A DNA stretch of 64,000 nt from contig CM114274.1 of assembly GCA_050084515.1 (NCBI GenBank), forward strand, positions 17,794,001 to 17,858,000, read 5' to 3'. This document shows positions 1-12,182 of this stretch, piece after piece. This DNA comes from Blasia pusilla. Taxonomy: Eukaryota; Marchantiophyta; Marchantiopsida; Blasiales. Positions within the stretch are counted from its first letter, which is position 1. Every line of letters begins with the position of its first letter. Position numbers and translations under genes: made by a program. The notes beneath the pieces were generated by a model, which was not told where the DNA came from, did no database searches, and saw nothing but the letters and a program-made list of their open reading frames with translations.

Positions 1-2836
1 TTGAGCTCTACAATGACTGAGGGGAAGATTGTGTCGTGGGTGAAGTCCGAGGGGGATAAGTTGAGCAAAGGGGAAAGCGTGGTGGTTGTGGAGAGCGACA
101 AGGCGGATATGGATGTGGAGACGTTCTACGACGGGTTTCTGGCTTGCATTGTGGTAGGAGAGGGAGAAGTTGCACCCGTTGGTGCTGCGATTGGGCTGCT
201 TGCTGAGAGCGAAGAGGAAATCGCAGAGGCCAAAGCGAAGGGTTCCAATAGTGGTGCACCTGCAGCAGCTGCAACTGCCCCCCCACCACCAGCTCCAGTA
301 GAGCAAGTCGCTGTTGCGCCACCGCCTCCCGCACCCTCAACCCCGGCTCCTGTTGTGTCTGTTCCCGCGCCAGTTGTAGTATCGTCGCATCCAGCTGCTG
401 AAGGTGGCAGGGTGGTGGCAACGCCGTATGCCAAGAAGCTTGCAAAGCAGTACAAGGTTGATTTGTCGACGGTGGCAGGATCTGGTCCGTTGGGAAGAAT
501 CGTTGCAGGAGATGTGGAGGCAGCTGCCGGCAAGGCGCCAACTGTTGTTGCCCCCATTTCTGCAGCTCCACTGACCGCACCTACAGCTGCTCCGGCAAAA
601 TCCACCCCGGCCTCCTCTCCAGCCGCAGCGATTGTGCCTGGAACCACGGTCCCTTTTACCGCTATGCAAAATGGAGTTGCCCGAAACATGGTGGAGAGCC
701 TCAATGTGCCCACTTTCCGAGTGGGTTACACCATCACCACCACGGCCCTCGATGCGCTGTATAAGCAGGTGTGTACGTACTGAACGGAAGACATGTATCA
801 GGTGAAATTGGAAGATCTACTGATTTTGGCGATCTCAAGGCAACTCTGTCCAGGAAATGCTTAATGCCCTACAATGAGTCTGGAGTATAACTCGTCCTTA
901 TATTTTTGGGATAGTGTTTACTGATTTCAAAAGTTTTAAAATTTCCCGACTGATGAGCATGCCTTGAGTATGCTATTCTACGAAACCGAAGAGTCGAAAC
1001 CCCAAGGTTTCGACTCTTGGGTTCGTAGAATGTTGTACGAGAACTTGTAAACATTGATTCATAAAGTATGGGACACTGTTTCCTAGCTTTGAAGAGGTCA
1101 AGAGGGTGTCGACTCCGACACCCTCTTGACCTCTTCTCATCCGGATCTGCCAAATCATATCGGACTGGGCTATCCAGTTGTTGAGTAGTCAGATGATCAA
1201 CGCTATTAGAATTCCTGGCAAACAAACCGTAGTGGACCCCGTCAACGTACTCAGTTATGCCTAGGATGACGGTTTGTTTGTTACATAGAATGTAATTGTT
1301 GATCATTTGTTGCAGCTTTTTTTTTCCTATGGCTTCGGAATTTGGTCTCGAGTATTGCTTTGTGGATGAAAGCGGTCGAGAACGAAGCGTCGCTGAAAAA
1401 AGTTTACTTGCGGCAGGTTAAGTCGAAGGGAGTCACCATGACCGCACTTTTGGCAAAGGCAGTTGCCTTGGCTCTAGCGAAGCACCCGGTAGTGAATGCG
1501 TCCTGCAAGGATGGGAAGAGTTTCACGTACAACAGCAGCATAAACATCGCTGTTGCTGTGGCTATGGATGGGGGACTCCTCACTCCTGTACTTCAGGAAG
1601 CTGACAAGGTGTTCATCTCATTCACTCAGTTTCTATCATGACGTGCATCATGTGGATGAGTTCGTTTATAGCACCCGTGAATTTCTCACCTTCGAGGATC
1701 ATGCCGAGTAGACCGAGGTACATTTCTTTCATCTTACTCTATCCTTAATGTGTCGTGTGATCATCCAGACGGATCTGTACTCACTTTCCAGAAAGTGGAA
1801 GGAACTGGTTGACAAGGCGCGTGCGAAACAGCTCACCCCTGCGGAGTATAACACAGGTACTTCTCTCTTATCTCATTCCTGAATTCGTTGTACAGATTGA
1901 AGTCCAGCTTGCAATTTTTGTCAAAAAAATTGAAGTTTTCCTAGCTCAGTCAATGTGATTTGGAGCCTTCCGCTAGTACCTCCCTGAACAAAGGTGCTCT
2001 ATTGCTACTGGTTGATTTCACTTGGCCCCACACATTGCCAACCCTCATTGAGTTTTCCATCAATGTCAGTTGACATGTCAAATAGTTTCTGATGAGTATG
2101 CTTTATGGTAATGAAATGCAGGAACTTTCACTCTGTCCAACCTTGGAATGTTTGGAGTAGACCGATTTGATGCTATTCTTCCACCTGGCACTGTAAGTGT
2201 CTTAACTCACGAGCCAATGAGTCACTTACACTGTTAGTGAATGCAGTAGCCACGGTCCATCTTTTACTCTGAGTGTGCTGCTTATGACTTCCATGCTCTT
2301 GAATAGTCAGAAGTCAGCTGTTTCTTGGAAGTGATTAGTTTACTGTGTCCTTGATGGTCTTTTTGGATGCCATTGGTTCTTGTTGTCCTTGCCTTGTGGA
2401 GCTGTGCCAACTGCACTTGTGAACTCTTGGCTGAATGTCGAATAGGGTGCAATCATGGCTGTCGGAGCATCTCAACCAACTGTGGTGGCAACAAAAGATG
2501 GCCTCTTTGGTGTAAAGAACCAGATGCAGGTAAGTCCATCACTGGGTTTGTTGTTTATAGGATTGTGTTGTGCCATAGTGGCCACGGACCTTGAAGTTCC
2601 ATTTTGTTCAGGAGACATACAAATAGATACTGATTTCTTCTATGCCTCTGAAACAGCAGACTTCAGCCCATCTTCTGTTGTGCTTGTGCAAGATTTCTGA
2701 AGTAGGTTTGTGCATTGTGGCTGTATCCCAGGTGAATGTGACAGCTGATCACAGAATAATCTATGGAGGTGATTTGGCGGAATTTTTGCAAACTTTTGCG
2801 GCAATTGTGGAAGACCCAAAAGATCTCACTCTGTGA
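1..2836 (+). CDS. LTA2: Plastidial pyruvate dehydrogenase E2 (dihydrolipoamide acetyltransferase), 5' partial
   Basis: E2 transfers the acetyl group from lipoyl-lysine to CoA in the plastid pyruvate dehydrogenase complex, supplying acetyl-CoA for fatty acid synthesis. Six exons with GT-AG junctions can be read: 1-768, 1417-1608, 1769-1856, 2122-2192, 2446-2529 and 2732-2836 (stop TGA). They join in frame to 435 residues; plant plastid E2s are about 465-480, so the transit peptide and first lipoyl residues lie left of the window. Visible domains: lipoyl domain (residues 1-75, lipoyl Lys in ESDKAD at 100-102), Ala/Pro-rich linker, E3-binding domain (about 137-177, ATPYAKKLAKQ), second linker, and the acetyltransferase core, which ends with the catalytic motif DHRIIYGGD (His codon 2750). 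The core matches the plastid rather than the mitochondrial type (TLSNLGMFGVDRFDAILPPG). No frame breaks are seen, so the gene looks functional. The ortholog assignment rests on memory of the family. Confidence 0.93.
976..1306. repeat. Three successive foldback hairpins in E2 intron 1
   Basis: Intron 1 (769-1416) contains three inverted repeats in a row. At 976-1030 the arms are about 25 bp with two small differences (TTCTACGAAACC against GGTTCGTAGAA). At 1091-1136 the arms are a perfect 21 bp around a 4-nt loop. At 1192-1306 the outer arms GATGATCAAC/GTTGATCAT and inner arms CAAACAAACCGT/ACGGTTTGTTTG flank a loop of about 38 nt. This may be a compound foldback element or MITE; no target-site duplication was identified. 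The RNA would fold in the pre-mRNA and should be spliced out. Confidence 0.75.
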
Positions 2837-3196
2837 ACCTACCTGGTTGTTAAGGGCCATCACTTACTCTGTGATTTAAACCCAACCTAGCCATGCAGTC
2901 ATTACTCTAGCTAGATATGTTTAAGGTAGAGAGTAATTGATTTCTCCTGTTCGCTGTCAATCATCATTAGCCAGGGTCCATCTGTATCGGCACAGTGATG
3001 GAATGTAGATCAGACAATGCAAAAGTCTGGCTGCAAAGCCACCCAACTTGTGCCCTATTTAGGGTTTATACTTGCAACCTAGTGGATTAACTCGTGAGAC
3101 CATCATTCACCATCTGGAGAGTACGCCAGGCAGAAGCACTTCGAAGCAGAGAGCTAATTCTTATTCAAAAGACTGCTATTGATTCTGATTCAAAAA

Positions 3197-3202
3197 AATA
3201 AA
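3197..3202 (+). terminator. Candidate polyadenylation signal for the E2 gene
   Basis: AATAAA lies about 360 bp after the E2 stop codon in an A-rich stretch. Plant signals are loose and other AATAAA hexamers occur near 4650, so this is only a candidate. Confidence 0.3.
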
Positions 3203-3235
3203 GATGCTCCAGTTGTAGGGGCTGTTTGAGGCTAG

Positions 3236-4240
3236 TTGATGTGTGTACTCTTGATCCTAGTGCTTTCTTTCCCTTTCCTATTCTAGTCTCCAATAGTGAG
3301 AAACGTTATGTGTTAAAAAGACTGATTAGTTCTGATTTTAAGCGTGAAGTCTCTGGCCACTGTTGCAGATTGATGTCAGCTGCTAGTGTGGGCTCTTTGG
3401 GATTATCATCCCCAAATGCAGTATCTCTTGATCCTGGATTTGTATTTATTTGCTTCACCTAGTCCTGTCTTCAGTCTCATGAATTCTGATTCTTACCATT
3501 GATTTTCTTCCTCTATCATGTAGAAGCTCCTCTAGTTATATCAGCTGATTGGTTTGCTGATTGGTCTCTGGGATTATCATTCCCAAATGCAGTATCTCTT
3601 GATCCTGGCGTTGTATTTATTTGCCTCACCTAGTCCTGTCTCCAGTCTCATGAAGGCTGATTCTTACTAATGATTTTCTTCCTCTATCATGTAGAAGCTC
3701 CTCTAGTTCTATCAGCTGATTGGTTTGTGTGGGCCATGCAGGATAAATCAGAGCTCTGAAGAGAGTGTCTATTGATCTTGGGTGTAATCTTTTCCTTCCC
3801 CCGTCCCTAGTATTGCCTCCCAACATGAGACAACTTAACTCTGATTTTGGATTCCGAATGTACAGCTGGACAAGGCTCCAGTTATGAGGTTCAATCAAGT
3901 GCATCGGTTGGTTTGCACTTTCAAGTGTGCATCAGCTCCGGTCAGACTTTCTCTTGATCTTTGTGTCATGCCTCCCAGCTGTAGAGGCTTCTTATTGGTT
4001 CTAAGTCTCCAGTGCAAGGAGGTTCCACTTATCAGGACTGATTGAGTGCAGTTGCTGGTGCGTCAAATATACATCAGCTCCAAATAGAGTTTCATTTTAT
4101 CTTGAGGCAGTGAATTCCACTTCGAATTATTGGTTTGGATTCTCCAGGTATTGGAGCTGATCGAGCTGAGTTACTTGTGTGCACGCACCAATTAGAGTAT
4201 CTTTTGATGTTTGTCTTGCGGCTCCCAGTTTAAGAAGCCA
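3236..4240. repeat. Degenerate tandem array, period about 170-180 bp
   Basis: Two clear neighbouring copies start at 3399 and 3570 (period 171) and share GGGATTATCAT, AAATGCAGTATCTCTTGATC and AGTCCTGTCT blocks. The recurring anchor around TCTTGATC also appears near 3249, 3772 and 3952, with weaker matches near 4095 and 4203, so the array seems to hold about seven units that decay outward. It lies just downstream of the E2 gene and could partly be transcribed as 3' UTR. No coding sense is seen. Confidence 0.6.
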
Positions 4241-4529
4241 CTTCCAAATACCAGTTCCAGTTCTCCATCATAAAGAGGTAATTGTAAGGCCCCAATTGAG
4301 GACAGTGGCTTGTGCGAGCATTTCTGGTGTGTACACCCAATCCTAATTGGAGTGTCCCCGGGGATTCTCGTCTGGTGCATCCTTCCATTCACGCTGTTCA
4401 AAGATACTTGTGCAAGTTGCTTCCTCATCCAGAATGGAGACCACTCTTGAACACTAGTTTTCCCGCCTTCTGGTTTCATGGGATGGCAAAATGCTTGTAG
4501 AACCAGGCTGCATTCGGAATTAGACAACT

Positions 4530-5940
4530 AAGATGTGGCATGGACTTTTTCATGGCCTGGCCGCCAGAAGTCGTATTTTTCTGGCCATCTAGAATATCTC
4601 ACATATTATTATTTATCAGTTTTCTGTTTTAGATGTGAACCTCTGTAATAAAGATATTTAAATATAATAAAGCTCATTAGTTTCATTCCCCTCGTTAATT
4701 AATATTTGTTTAGTTTTTCAATACCATTTTCTTTTCTTCTAACCCCTCGGAATTAGTATTTGTCTACTTTCTCAATTGCAGTAGCTGCTGTAGTACATTC
4801 CTTTATTATGTCAATTTAATTTTCAGTTAGTATTTCTTTCAGATTTCACGTCTAATTTAATTTTCCTTCCCAACAAATTATGAAACCCAAAATCAGGGTT
4901 GTATATCGGATATATTATAACCCATTAGGATTACCCATAACTGCGGATACTATGAGTCGGTGTCTGGAATGCGAATCAATGGAAAGAGCATCTGTCCAAT
5001 TTTCATAAAGTACTTGATCTTGATTTGAAGTTTTGGACACTTAATCATTCTAGTGTGTCTAAGCTTCATGTAGAATCTCAATAAAAATTCAATTGTGACC
5101 AAAAGCCCAAAAATATATAAGTGGTTTTTGGACTAGCTAGATTAACCCTTCTAGCAAAAGGGGTTATGTCCATTTTTCATCCCAAATATTTAATTTTTCA
5201 TCTAAAAATTAAATTTTTACTTCAACGTCCATGTATTCTTGCAAGAGTACCTTACTTCCATACAAATATTCTCCAAAATTATAAGTCCAACCAAATCTTC
5301 TCTCTTCAAAACAATACTTTTCAATGTGAGCTTATATAGAATTCAATGCTTTATTATCGAGAATAAAAAAATTTAATGTCGAGAAAATGACACTCTTATA
5401 AGTTACAAAACTTATCACAAAAAAAAAATCACTAAAACTATTTACTATTATGTTATGCTAACATACCCAATCACTCCACTACTCTAGATCTATGGTTGGG
5501 CTAGGTGGATACAAATGTAGGCGATAATTGAGTAGCTCAAGAGTTCTAATTTGAGTAGATCAACAAAGATTTCTTCTTGGAATTATTTCATCATTGGAGG
5601 AAAATTGTGAACTATCTATTCGATTATTGATGGGTTGAGAGTTTCGAATAACACTAATGAGAACCTCATTGTCACAAGATCCTTCCATCAATTCCACTCT
5701 TTCAACAATTAAACATTGTGGAGGAGATTAGACTCATTGGAAGAATTTTGAATTTCGACTGGTGCAACAATATTAGGATCGTAGGTAGTGCTAACAAAAA
5801 TGGAAGTTGTACTCGCTTGGATTGAAGTCCTCCGTTGTTGCTCTTCCTCATGCTCTCGAATCAAAATTTCTATTGCATAGTTATCTTCGTCTCTTCCCTC
5901 AAAGATAACTTAAATAAGTCTCAAACGACATACACGCCCT
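4530..5940. other. Intergenic stretch, nothing recognised
   Basis: AT-rich sequence with only short open frames that show no family resemblance. No RNA gene or element end was recognised. Confidence 0.5.
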
Positions 5941-5949
5941 TATGAGTCA

Positions 5950-6470
5950 AAGTTTTCATAGGTATCGTGCCTCACTTCCGTGTCGTATATTCCATATAGC
6001 ACATTCACATCCTCTAAGTCCTCATCTTGCAAGTCAAGGGTTATCTTCATGATAATCATGAAGATAACCTTGACTTTAACTCACTACCATCTTCTAGAAC
6101 CCTTATATCTGGTTCATGTCCATCCCTTTTGGAGAAATATTGCTCATACAACAGTGCTTGACTTGATTTCGGTGAAACATCCTTATCTCCAAACCTTGAG
6201 TTTGTATAGATGTAAACTAAATCCTTGGCATGTTGGTTGGTTAATTTATTCGTGTGTGTATTGTGAATTAAGCCATAACTACTCCAATTTATCTCTGTTG
6301 AAGAGGAAGAGATCACTTATGCAAATATGGACTTAGCCAAAGAGTGCAATGTTGGGGTACCTTCACTGTGCATGCTCCATCAATTGGAGGGGCTAAGTGA
6401 ATCGATGATTTGCTTACGAAACTCATCCAAATAGCTCTTGATGGTTCATAATGTTGCCCAACTTCCGCAA
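5950..6470 (-). pseudogene. hAT-type transposase C-terminal (dimerisation) remnant
   Basis: Reading the minus strand from about 6470, the frame gives TPTLHSLAKSIFA, a stop, then SSSSTEINWSSYGLIH, NKLTNQHAKDLVYIYTN and further polar residues. This matches the hAT C-terminal dimerisation region, in which a serine-rich block, an ERnWS-like motif, a N-K-L segment and DLVY-hNxR follow one another. Only about 120 residues remain, interrupted by at least one stop. The catalytic DDE core and the BED finger are not seen. It is a dead fragment. It abuts the copia fragment starting at 6491, whose insertion may have truncated it. The assignment is from remembered family motifs. Confidence 0.55.
6033..6074. 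repeat. Near-perfect 42-bp palindrome inside the hAT remnant
   Basis: The arms GTCAAGGGTTATCTTCATGAT and ATCATGAAGATAACCTTGAC pair over 20 bp with a single unpaired G and almost no loop. It lies where the hAT-like frame stops making sense, so it may be an inverted duplication made on repair. Confidence 0.7.
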
Positions 6471-6490
6471 ACAAGTAGCTGCATAAGAAT

Positions 6491-6803
6491 TATTGAAGAT
6501 TGAGATATAATCAAGCTTATCGGACACTCAAATTGCTATATTTGGTACTCACACGAAGTAGGAAAGATTAATCTTGGTTAGTCAATTAAGCACGATTATC
6601 TTAAGTAGGGTTAGTTAATCACAATTAGTCTAACTCGAGACTATGGTTAGGATTAGGCTTAGGGTTTCTTATACATACCCTATATAATTGAGAAGGGGAC
6701 CAGTCTCCACTCATTCTCTCATTTCAAAATTTTGTTCTCCATGACGATGTGTGAATGTAAGAGTTGTATCCCATTAAATATGCTTCTTTAGTAACTTTTT
6801 ATA
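6491..6803 (+). mobile_element. Ty1/copia 5' LTR (decayed)
   Basis: The start TATTGAAGATTGAG and the block CTTGGTTAGTCAATTAAGCAC are shared with the minus-strand copia end at 22769-22908, which fixes the left LTR edge. A TATA-like ATATAA lies near 6681. The LTR ends just before a degenerate methionine-tRNA primer-binding site. Length is about 313 bp. Confidence 0.65.
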
Positions 6804-6815
6804 ATGTATTAGAGC
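6804..6815 (+). other. Degenerate retrotransposon primer-binding site
   Basis: ATGTATTAGAGC resembles the initiator-tRNA-Met binding site TGGTATCAGAGC, with C-to-T type and other changes. It directly follows the copia LTR, as expected. Confidence 0.55.
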
Positions 6816-7308
6816 GATAGGAGAACATCAATTGGTGTTTGCGAAGAGAAGAGAGGCAAGAGAAGGCACAATTCCAATTCGGGAGAGGAAATTTCAGTCA
6901 GAGTTCAGTGGTAGAAGATTTCAAGTGAAGCTATGACGGTGATAAAACTTTGGAGGCATTTTTGAGGGCTTTTTGAACCGATTCAGCAATATGGGTCCGT
7001 GTAGGTCGGAGTGATTCCAAAGACTTGTTTTGACGGTCTTGTAGAGCTTGTTGAGATCTTTCCAACGTATCCAAAATCGTTCGATTCTAACATTCTGAGC
7101 TCATGCAATAACAATTTAAATGTAGGAAAGTGCACTTAGTGAAGGAAAGTTATGCAATTTCCTCTCTACAGGCCAATTTCGACTAGTTCTTCCATATCGT
7201 CGGTCAATATTGGCAAATTTCAAGTCAATTTCTGTGTAGGAGTGATCTATGCTTTAATTGGATAAGTGGAGAGTGTGAAATTATGTTTTGTGAGTGAAAT
7301 TGTTTTTC

Positions 7309-8145
7309 ATGGAGTATTCCTCTACAAGAATCACAAGCAAGAAGCTAAATAACCAGAATTATAATGTCTGGAAGTTTTTTGCATGAAGCAATTTCTCATG
7401 AGTCAAGAATTATAAGAGTTTGTTACAGGTGATGAGACCAAACCAAAGGGTGACTCAATAGACTTGAATGTTTGCGCTTGGAATAAATGCGCGAGGCAAG
7501 TAATCCATTACATTTAAATGACAATAAGTGCGCCAATGATTGGTCACATTCAAGATATTGATAGTCGGAAAGAGGCTTGGGATGCATTGGAAAAGCTGTT
7601 CGAGATATCTAAAAAGATCAGAAAGCTTCAATTGAAACAACAATTGAACGAAATGAAAAAAGGATTGCAAAGCATCAATGATTGTTTTGAAAATCAAACA
7701 TATTGTTGATTACTTGAATAACATTTGAATGACGATAGAAGATGATAATCTGATTTTTTTTCACTCTTCAAGACCTCCTAGAAGATTATAATTGAGACTT
7801 CCATCTCTGTGAGAGAAATATCCAATGTTTCAAGACTTAATTCCACTGTTAATTAGTGAAAAGATGTGCCTAGTAGGCAACGATAACTCATCTATTATGC
7901 AAGAGAGTAGTATTTGCAAATAATGGATCAAACATAGGCAGAGGTTGCGATGGATATCAGAGATATGGAGGAAGAGACACTCAACATAACTTCACTCAAT
8001 AAATTACGAATCTTTACCAAACACAATCATTAAGTGACGATGGTGGAAATTGTTAAAGTCTAAATCAATAGCAAAAGGTCCATGAATCTTACAATTATTA
8101 TGGAATAAAAAGCCACCATGCAAAATTTTGTTTCAAGAAGAAGGT
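7309..8145 (+). pseudogene. Copia gag fragment, truncated element
   Basis: An ATG at 7309 opens MEYSSTRITSKKL, then the frame is broken by several stops. Recognisable pieces include GHIQDIDSRKEAWDALEKLF (about 7540-7610), KLQLKQQLNEMKKGLQS and a worn zinc-knuckle region near 8095-8135. The same pieces, in the same order, form the gag of the minus-strand copia at 26144-26880, so both belong to one family. Protease, integrase and reverse transcriptase are missing: after about 8150 the sequence no longer matches. The copy is dead. It keeps GGATTGCAAAGC where the other copy has a TAG, so it records the older codon there. Confidence 0.7.
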
Positions 8146-8169
8146 AAGTCTATTGTACATAGCACCATA

Positions 8170-9490
8170 TCTTTCTACGAGACTGTTGTTTCTAGTGATG
8201 GTAGCCCGACAATGTGTGTAGCATCATTTCACCCCATAGCTTCAGGCAATGTTACACCAGCGACCATCTAGAATTCAACCTACTACATTAACTGCATGCA
8301 TTACAAATAATTTGGAGGGTGCATTCCAACCCATGCCTTCATGCAATGCCACACCCATTGCTTTCTAGACCGAACTGCATCATCATGAGAGACATACACC
8401 CCTACATGTCAACAAAAGCAAGACATTCCCCATGGCTTTATGCTTAAGGAGCTGCAAGTGAAAGGGATTATGCAGTAACAAGGGGTGGATTGCAAGATGG
8501 TACTTTATTAGATTTCACACTCAGCATATTGACATTCTTGCGTTTCTGTAGGTATTTGTTTACCTTCGTGGTAGTCTAGCTAGATAGGGATTACCAATCA
8601 GTATCAGTCTCTCCACCAACTGGAGGGTACTTTCTCACTACTGAGGATGTGCTAGTCTGCTTCTAAAGCACCCACTTCACTAACCACAGAGACCTGCCCA
8701 TTCATTAAAATTGAAGGCTCTCAGTCATCCAAGTTGAACCATGCTAGAAATGTGTATCAACAGAAGGGACAGGAACTTGGCGCCACTCTCAATCCAAAAG
8801 ACAACCCCCTCCACATTAAGCAATTCATATTGTGAAGTTATCAGTCTCACAAGAACAGTCACTGTTAGAAGTAGATTGCAACCCACTAAATGCTAATATG
8901 GCAAGGTAGCTGAATGCTTGTGCTAGCCTACCTTGCTCACACCAACCATGGCACTGCAAAACTGTCAGGAGGGTGTAGATTATAATTGCGATCAGAACTT
9001 CAACTTCAATCTTATAAGTCCAACCAATGTGTGGCAGGGTTCAATTCCATGGTCTACCTCAAAACTGCCTTACATTCAGTGCTCACTCACATACAAGTTG
9101 ACTCTCAGCTAGTGAATATGAGCTGGATAGTGTAATGTACACTCCAACCTTTTAGCCGCTGAACTTCCAACTGTAGTGCTACAAGATGGGCGGTTTCAAA
9201 GACATTAGTTATGACCATTCACCCTGAAAAATAATTCCACACAAGATATGTCCAGGAAACATATCTGCCAAGCTTGCAAACCTACATTGGGCTTCTTTTC
9301 TCTTGCAGAAAGATATGGTGCTATGTACAACAGTCTGCTCAAAAAATTTGGGAGTATTATGGAAACATCCCATGACCATTCCACCAACAGTTATTTGACT
9401 TAATCAGAAGCACCATCAAAATAAGGCATGGAACTTAGGCAGTGTGGCCTACTGTAGGCAAATTTCCACAACTACCACCTCTATGGTTCA
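8170..9490. other. Intergenic stretch 3' of the PUX gene, nothing recognised
   Basis: No open frame resembles a known family. Part of it may be the 3' UTR of the minus-strand UBX gene; no clear AATAAA was assigned. Confidence 0.4.
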
Positions 9491-9493
9491 CCG

Positions 9494-12037
9494 TCAACCT
9501 TTTTGAATCACCACGGCATTGATGAGGCCTGCTTGCTCTATTGTCTGGGCAGAATCTGACAACTGTTTTGGGGGGAAGCCCATCGACTGCAACTGGTATG
9601 GCCCAATGTTACCAGGTCTCGCGGCATCAATAAAACCTCGAATATCTGCAATAGTATGATGATGGTTGAAACGGGCTACCATTCGAGTTCCATCTTGCAA
9701 GCGCAGCTGTATAGAAGTGGACGGTTTTTTATCATCAACTACCAAGCCTTGTGAGGCCAGAGCTGGAGCACCTTCCCTTGAAGAAGGGATTACTGCAAGG
9801 GCTTCCGGCACTGATTGGCTCGAGCTTCCAAGAGTCCTACCAGTGCCTTGAAAGGCCACATACTTTGGTTCTGGTGGAGCCTGCAAAACCATGATATCAG
9901 ACCATTGCTAAGGAGACTTTGAGCAAAAGGTCTGATCACCTGCCACAGAAAATGCTCCACGGAAATTTCAAACTCCTACAAGAAACACATACCTGCCATT
10001 CTTCATCCTTTTTTACAAGGTTCACATGAACTGGAGTGTTGCGATCCGCTGGCTCCAGCTCCCTTGGGCATTCTGTCTTGTGGATACTCTGCAAACGTAA
10101 ACTCTCAACCAGAATAAGACAACGAATAGATACAAACCACCTGTCTATCTCCTGACCTGTGATGCTCACTTTTGTAGCTCTACTGAACTCATAACAACAT
10201 TATCCAGGCGTCTACACTGAGAACTCCATTCACAAACTCTGACGCATTTTAATCACAACGGTTGGACATTCTTTTGGAGACTCCAAGAAATTATTTCAAT
10301 GCATTTTGTTCTGACTGTTCAGAAGGTGAGAAACTTGGCTTATGATCATGTTTAAGTAAAGACAATAACTTTTAAGATCGATTTTACACACCATAGAAAC
10401 AGCACTAGAAGCCAAAAATACATGATGCCTCTCTCCACATTACTTCTTCCCTTACCGCGAGAAACTGAGCATTAGCAGGATCATCAAGCCTTCTGAGAGG
10501 TCCATCATCCACAGTGAAACCATTTCTCCAAAATGTAATTGTGTGGTACACAGGTTGAGGAGGTGCCGGTGCAGCGTCGGCCTGCCCAGGGTCTGGCAGT
10601 CGCGGCTCTCCAGAAAGTGTTCGTCCTGTACCAGAGAAAATGCCTCCACTATTTGGTGCGGGTGGAGTTTCCACTATTCCCTCTCTAGCTCCGAATTGCC
10701 TAGCCCGATCAAATATTGAATCAACATCTCGCTGGCTCCGGGAAGGGTCTTGCACCATCATGCCACTACAAAACCAAAGTCTTAATGAGAACAACCGCTG
10801 TAGGCCAAGACACTGACTCACATGGCACAGGGTGGCCAGATAGCTCTTTCGAATATTATTCATACAGCCATCAGTACAAATAATGCAGCACATCAATTCG
10901 AAAACTTATCAGACCAGCCAGACTCAGAGGAAGCATAACTACATTTTCACTCCGGCCATCCACCTCAAACATTGAACTCGGACGAACGGAATCTCTAGAG
11001 TTCCCTATTTTTCAAAGGAAAGGCCAATGATCGCATACTAGAATCTAACAATGTTAAGAATTTCAAAAGCTACGACTAGATTCAAACGTGAGGCATCCCT
11101 CACATATGAGTAGGTGCAATTGAAATATTGACCGAAAAGGAATGACCAACGTATTGGTGTAATTGAATAAGGGCGACGGGTTTCTAACGGTTCATTCACA
11201 ACATACGGCTTCCAAGACCAAATTGAGGTAAACAAACACTGACTGACCGTTCCTACATTCAACTTTTCAAGTTGCTGCTGCATAGTACACAATAAGAACG
11301 ACAGTTCACTCCACCACACCCAAGGAAGAGGGAAGGCAGTCGCTCTACCATAAAAAGTAGACGATTCCTGAAAACGACCTCCCAACTTAAAATTATTTTT
11401 CCCCGGAGCGCATGTACCTTCCCTCAACGACTTCTGTGTAAGATCCGCCAACACCCTAGGACGGAACTGCTCTTCGGTTACCACTACCCTAGGTCTTACA
11501 TTCGCAAACACCCTGCCAGAGACCAACGTGAAATTAAAACTCTACGAACCTCTTTTCGCCACCAGTGTAGTACTCGTTTGGACCATCAGAATCACTATCA
11601 GAGTCCGGATGACGGTTCAGATCGGACAACGTGGTAATCCCTCCTCGTCCAGCACTCGACCTGGCTGCTGCTTTTTCTTTTCCCGACCTAGGTTTCGCCC
11701 CGCTCGGAGCCCCGCTAAAAGCTCCAGTTCCTTGTGTACGGCCCGACGATCGGGTCCCCCATCTCCCCTCCCCGGCACCTGAACCAACTTCTACCGGTGC
11801 AGGCACTGCTGCAGCTGCTGCCGCCGCCCTAGTTGTCATGGCAGGAGCAACCTGCTCTTGTTCGTCTCCCTCAAATTCATTTGCAGAATCAGGACCCGGC
11901 CCTGCATCATTTTCGAAGAAAGATTGAATGGCCGTTTCAACTTGCCACGCGCAGCTCTCCAAAAAGAACTTTGCTTGCTCAGGCGTCGCCGCTGTCACCG
12001 CACAGAACTGCTGCACAGACTCTTCCTGTCTATCCAT
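9494..12037 (-). CDS. UBX-domain protein of the p47/PUX3-4-5 group (CDC48 cofactor)
   Basis: Proteins of this group bind the AAA ATPase CDC48/p97 through UBX and steer it to ubiquitinated or membrane-fusion substrates in cytosol and nucleus. Four exons are readable on the minus strand: 12037-11550, 10765-10456, 10088-9993 and 9880-9494. All have GT-AG borders and phases that join in frame to 426 residues. Domains: UBA-like helices (about 1-45, [20 protein letters not shown]); an acidic, Ala- and Gly-rich linker with a DSDSDSD run; a SEP domain (about 190-298, [20 protein letters not shown]); and a C-terminal UBX domain (about 350-426) with the loop GFPPKQLSD and ending NAVVIQKG. The start is the first ATG of the UBA frame and gives the expected N-terminus. 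Length is close to Arabidopsis PUX5 (about 421), longer than PUX3 and PUX4; I do not fix the ortholog. No damage is seen. Confidence 0.92.
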
Positions 12038-12182
12038 ACCTTCGCTCTGTCCCTTTACTCGCCCGTCCTTCTCCGTCCTTTTGAATCCCTCGTCCTATCT
12101 CCGTATCGACATCAGAATCCTATCCGATCACCTCTACACTCCACAATATTCATTCCCCAGCCTTCCACTCGCGAACGACCAA

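Noticed and set aside
8-713. Minus-strand open frames opposite E2 exon 1
   Set aside because: Shadows of a GC-rich Ala/Pro linker; the plus strand has the conserved E2 domains.
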